DNA from: Bartonella alsatica
GTDB lineage: Bacteria; Pseudomonadota; Alphaproteobacteria; Rhizobiales; Rhizobiaceae
Reading direction: 5' to 3'
Assembly (NCBI RefSeq): GCF_013388295.1
Contig: NZ_CP058235.1
Location: 62,001 to 126,000 of the forward strand
Length of the DNA stretch: 64,000 nt
Shown here: positions 62,504-64,000 of the stretch, one piece after another
Layout of the letters: the number at the start of each line of letters is the position of its first letter
How positions within the stretch are numbered: position 1 is the first letter of the stretch
Notes under the pieces: generated by a model
Databases searched by the model: none
What the model saw: the letters and a program-made list of their open reading frames with translations, nothing else
Told to the model about the DNA's origin: nothing
Made by a program: the position numbers and the translations under genes

Positions 62504-62901
62504 AAACCAATCTTCAAAAACAGATTTCAAAAGTCAATTTAATTTATAACTGCTATTTGCGATTTTTAGCACTCATTTGCTTAGGTTTAAGTATTTTCTA
62601 TTGGATACGTCTTGTTGGTATATTTCCAAACATTTTATGGCGTTTTGATCTTATGCCATGGCATTGGCAGTTTGCATCAGCCACATTGGCTATTATTTAT
62701 CCTATCGCTTTAATTGGACTTTGGATGTATTCATTGTGGGGAATTGTTTTATGGTGCATCGCAGTACTTACTGAAACATTAATGACGTATTATTCCAATA
62801 CTATTTCTATTGATCAACCATTTATACCATTATTTCATGGAATATTATTTTTAATCTTTATAATACTACAAATTATAAGGAATTATACAAAAGATTACTA
62901 G
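62500..62901 (+). CDS. Small membrane protein (DUF6163-like)
   Basis: The 133-residue protein has four hydrophobic segments and the sequence WRFDLMPWHWQFASATLA. It resembles a Rhizobiales membrane protein family of unknown function that often sits next to the 3-hydroxyisobutyryl-CoA hydrolase gene. Translation seems to start at TTG 62500 within the upstream stop (TTGA overlap), which suggests coupling. A strong terminator follows 20 bases after the stop, marking the end of the pcs transcript. Confidence 0.7.
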   Translation: MKTNLQKQISKVNLIYNCYLRFLALICLGLSIFYWIRLVGIFPNILWRFDLMPWHWQFASATLAIIYPIALIGLWMYSLWGIVLWCIAVLTETLMTYYSNTISIDQPFIPLFHGILFLIFIILQIIRNYTKDY

Positions 62902-62920
62902 CTTATGCAACTTAGGTTTT

Positions 62921-62947
62921 CGGGCCAAAATAATTGGCCCGATTTTT
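62921..62947 (+). terminator. Strong Rho-independent terminator
   Basis: An 8-bp GC-rich stem, CGGGCCAA (62921-62928) with TTGGCCCG (62934-62941), encloses an AATAA loop and is followed by ATTTTT. It ends the plus-strand pcs-hydrolase-membrane protein unit. Confidence 0.9.
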
Positions 62948-62970
62948 AATTTTAAAGACCATAAATTTCT

Positions 62971-63072
62971 CTAAGAAAAAGCTACCCACCATAAATCCAA
63001 AGAACTATTAGCCTTTGATGAAAATATCCAAATTAATGCTGCTACAGTTCCCCACAACGCTGGTATTAACAT
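62971..63072 (-). CDS. Tiny hydrophobic peptide, 33 residues (paralogue 2)
   Basis: On the minus strand an ATG at 63072 is preceded by TAGGAGT, an excellent Shine-Dalgarno sequence, about 8 bases upstream. The peptide begins MLIPALWGTVAALIWIFSS, a single predicted membrane helix, and ends with an aromatic LWWVAF segment. It shares the pattern WGTxAAxIW with the peptide encoded just upstream. Both lie below usual gene-calling length. Function is unknown. Candidates are a small regulatory membrane peptide, a type I toxin-like peptide, or a small subunit of a membrane complex. Confidence 0.6.
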   Translation of the reverse strand: MLIPALWGTVAALIWIFSSKANSSLDLWWVAFS

Positions 63073-63105
63073 ATAAATTTACTCCTATACACTTTTACAC
63101 TAACA

Positions 63106-63192
63106 TTAATAAATTCCACTGTTATTTATAACTTCCAATGTTGAAAGTAGCCAAATTACTGCTGCTATAGTTCCCCAAAATGCTGCTGTCAT
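63106..63192 (-). CDS. Tiny hydrophobic peptide, 28 residues (paralogue 1)
   Basis: On the minus strand an ATG at 63192 has AAGGGGT 7-8 bases upstream. The peptide begins MTAAFWGTIAAVIWLLST and ends in a short polar tail (NNSGIY). It is one membrane helix long. It is 33 bases upstream of its paralogue on the same strand, so the pair looks like a tandem duplication in one transcript. No homologue comes to mind. The shared core WGTxAAxIW in two diverged copies, each with its own ribosome binding site, argues for selection. Confidence 0.6.
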   Translation of the reverse strand: MTAAFWGTIAAVIWLLSTLEVINNSGIY

Positions 63193-63439
63193 ATCAATTA
63201 CCCCTTAATATTCATTAAAAGTTCCATAATATATATTATGCGATAATATGATAAAGGTCGTAAGATCGTAACGATATGGATCCTAATTTAGACACATTAA
63301 TCATATATATGTCGCATATTCCTTTTTTTAAACAAAATTGTGTCAATAATTAGGCAAAACTGTTTTACATCAGCATTACAATGTTTTTACTTCTTACTTT
63401 AGAATGCCTCCCACACATAAAGCAGAAAATATTTGGTTC

Positions 63440-64000
63440 TTAAAATTGTGCATCTGTTTCAAAAATAAGTCCCTGATATGCAGGTTCAACATGTGGTGGA
63501 ACGTAGTTTATAACCTTATTGTAATCAAGCGATCTGTCCATATGTGTAAGTATGGCTTTTTTGGGCTGCAAATATTTTATCCATTGTAATGCTTGATCAA
63601 CAGAAAGATGACTTGGATGAGATTCAAATTGAAGAGCCTCAATAATTAAAATCTCCAAATTCATTAATTTGGGTAGTGTTTTTTCAGGAAATTTGCTAAC
63701 GTCTGTACAGTAAGCAACATTACCAATACGAAAACCTAAAGAATGAATATTACCGTGATATTGTAAATGCGTATTGACGGTTATTGCTCCGCCCTGCCCC
63801 TGAACTATAAATTGACTATCTTCATTGATAAGATGGGCTTTTAAAATAGGTGAATAAGATGAACCTTTTGGTGTTTTAAAACAATATCCGAAAGCGTTTT
63901 TTAAATGCTTTAGTGTGAATGTATCTGCATAAATATCTATTAAACATTTTTGGGCAAGTGCATAACTACGTAAATCATCAATACCGTGTATATGATCTGC
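63440..64000 (-). CDS. Metallo-beta-lactamase-fold hydrolase, C-terminal 186 residues (5' end outside window)
   Basis: The minus-strand frame is open to the window end, so the N-terminus is missing. The first visible residues ADHIHGIDDLR are the end of the zinc motif HxHADH. Further ligands are in AYCTDVSKFPE, and the C-terminal LTHMDRSLDY is usual in this group. It resembles PhnP-like/phosphoribosyl cyclic phosphodiesterase-type enzymes which in Rhizobiales commonly follow tatD. The exact substrate is unknown. The ATG at 63664 is internal and not the start. Confidence 0.85.
   Translation of the reverse strand, partial: ADHIHGIDDLRSYALAQKCLIDIYADTFTLKHLKNAFGYCFKTPKGSSYSPILKAHLINEDSQFIVQGQGGAITVNTHLQYHGNIHSLGFRIGNVAYCTDVSKFPEKTLPKLMNLEILIIEALQFESHPSHLSVDQALQWIKYLQPKKAILTHMDRSLDYNKVINYVPPHVEPAYQGLIFETDAQF

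Overview
The window is a low-GC alphaproteobacterial chromosome segment. Gene content points strongly to Bartonella: a Bartonella effector protein (BepA-type Fic-OB-BID), an invasion-associated locus B (IalB) family protein, a short ProRS, phosphatidylcholine synthase, and a Rhizobiales-like nuo-birA-rnj-proS-lolCD order. The BepA-like gene argues for a species carrying the VirB/Bep system, not the basal B. bacilliformis. The species itself cannot be fixed from the sequence alone.

Layout. 1-3.5 kb: 3' part of hutH, a small putative secreted protein with its own terminator, and an APC-family amino acid permease. 3.5-10.7 kb: accessory, decaying DNA. It holds a frameshifted two-partner-secretion transporter (FhaC/ShlB type) collapsed onto a 3' fragment of a filamentous haemagglutinin, tRNA-Ser(UGA), a BepA-like effector with a damaged Fic motif, and directly upstream of it a broken BiaA-type antitoxin gene that is not obvious as an ORF. 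10.7-11.0 kb: tRNA-Val(UAC) and tRNA-Asp(GUC). 11.3-26 kb: the complete 14-gene nuoA-N operon for respiratory complex I, followed without a gap by birA. 26.8-36 kb: rnj, proS, lolC, lolD, sdhE and mfd, all on the plus strand. 37-48 kb: an IalB-family protein, rne, an amidase (amiC-like), a class A penicillin-binding protein, prfB with a programmed +1 frameshift, bcp and tyrS. 48.5-55.9 kb: an alpha/beta hydrolase, a NifS/IscS-type desulfurase and sufBCDS-sufT for Fe-S cluster assembly. 56.1-56.7 kb: a heavily mutated remnant of a type III DNA methyltransferase (mod). 57-64 kb: sodC, two small membrane/exported proteins, a UbiH-like hydroxylase, pcs, a 3-hydroxyisobutyryl-CoA hydrolase-like protein, a small membrane protein, two tiny paralogous hydrophobic peptides, and a metallo-beta-lactamase-fold enzyme cut by the window end.

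How the genes fit together. The core is energy metabolism (complex I, plus SdhE for complex II), Fe-S supply for it (Suf), and envelope building and lipoprotein export (LolCD, PBP, amidase, Pcs). The rest is host interaction (IalB-like, SodC, Bep, TPS remnants). Several genes start at TTG or GTG, some with a good Shine-Dalgarno sequence.

The most noteworthy items are the paired decay of the BepA-like Fic active site and its antitoxin, two tandem ~30-residue WGTxAAxIW membrane peptides, a UAA (not UGA) stop in the prfB frameshift site, and the fhaC::fhaB fusion remnant.
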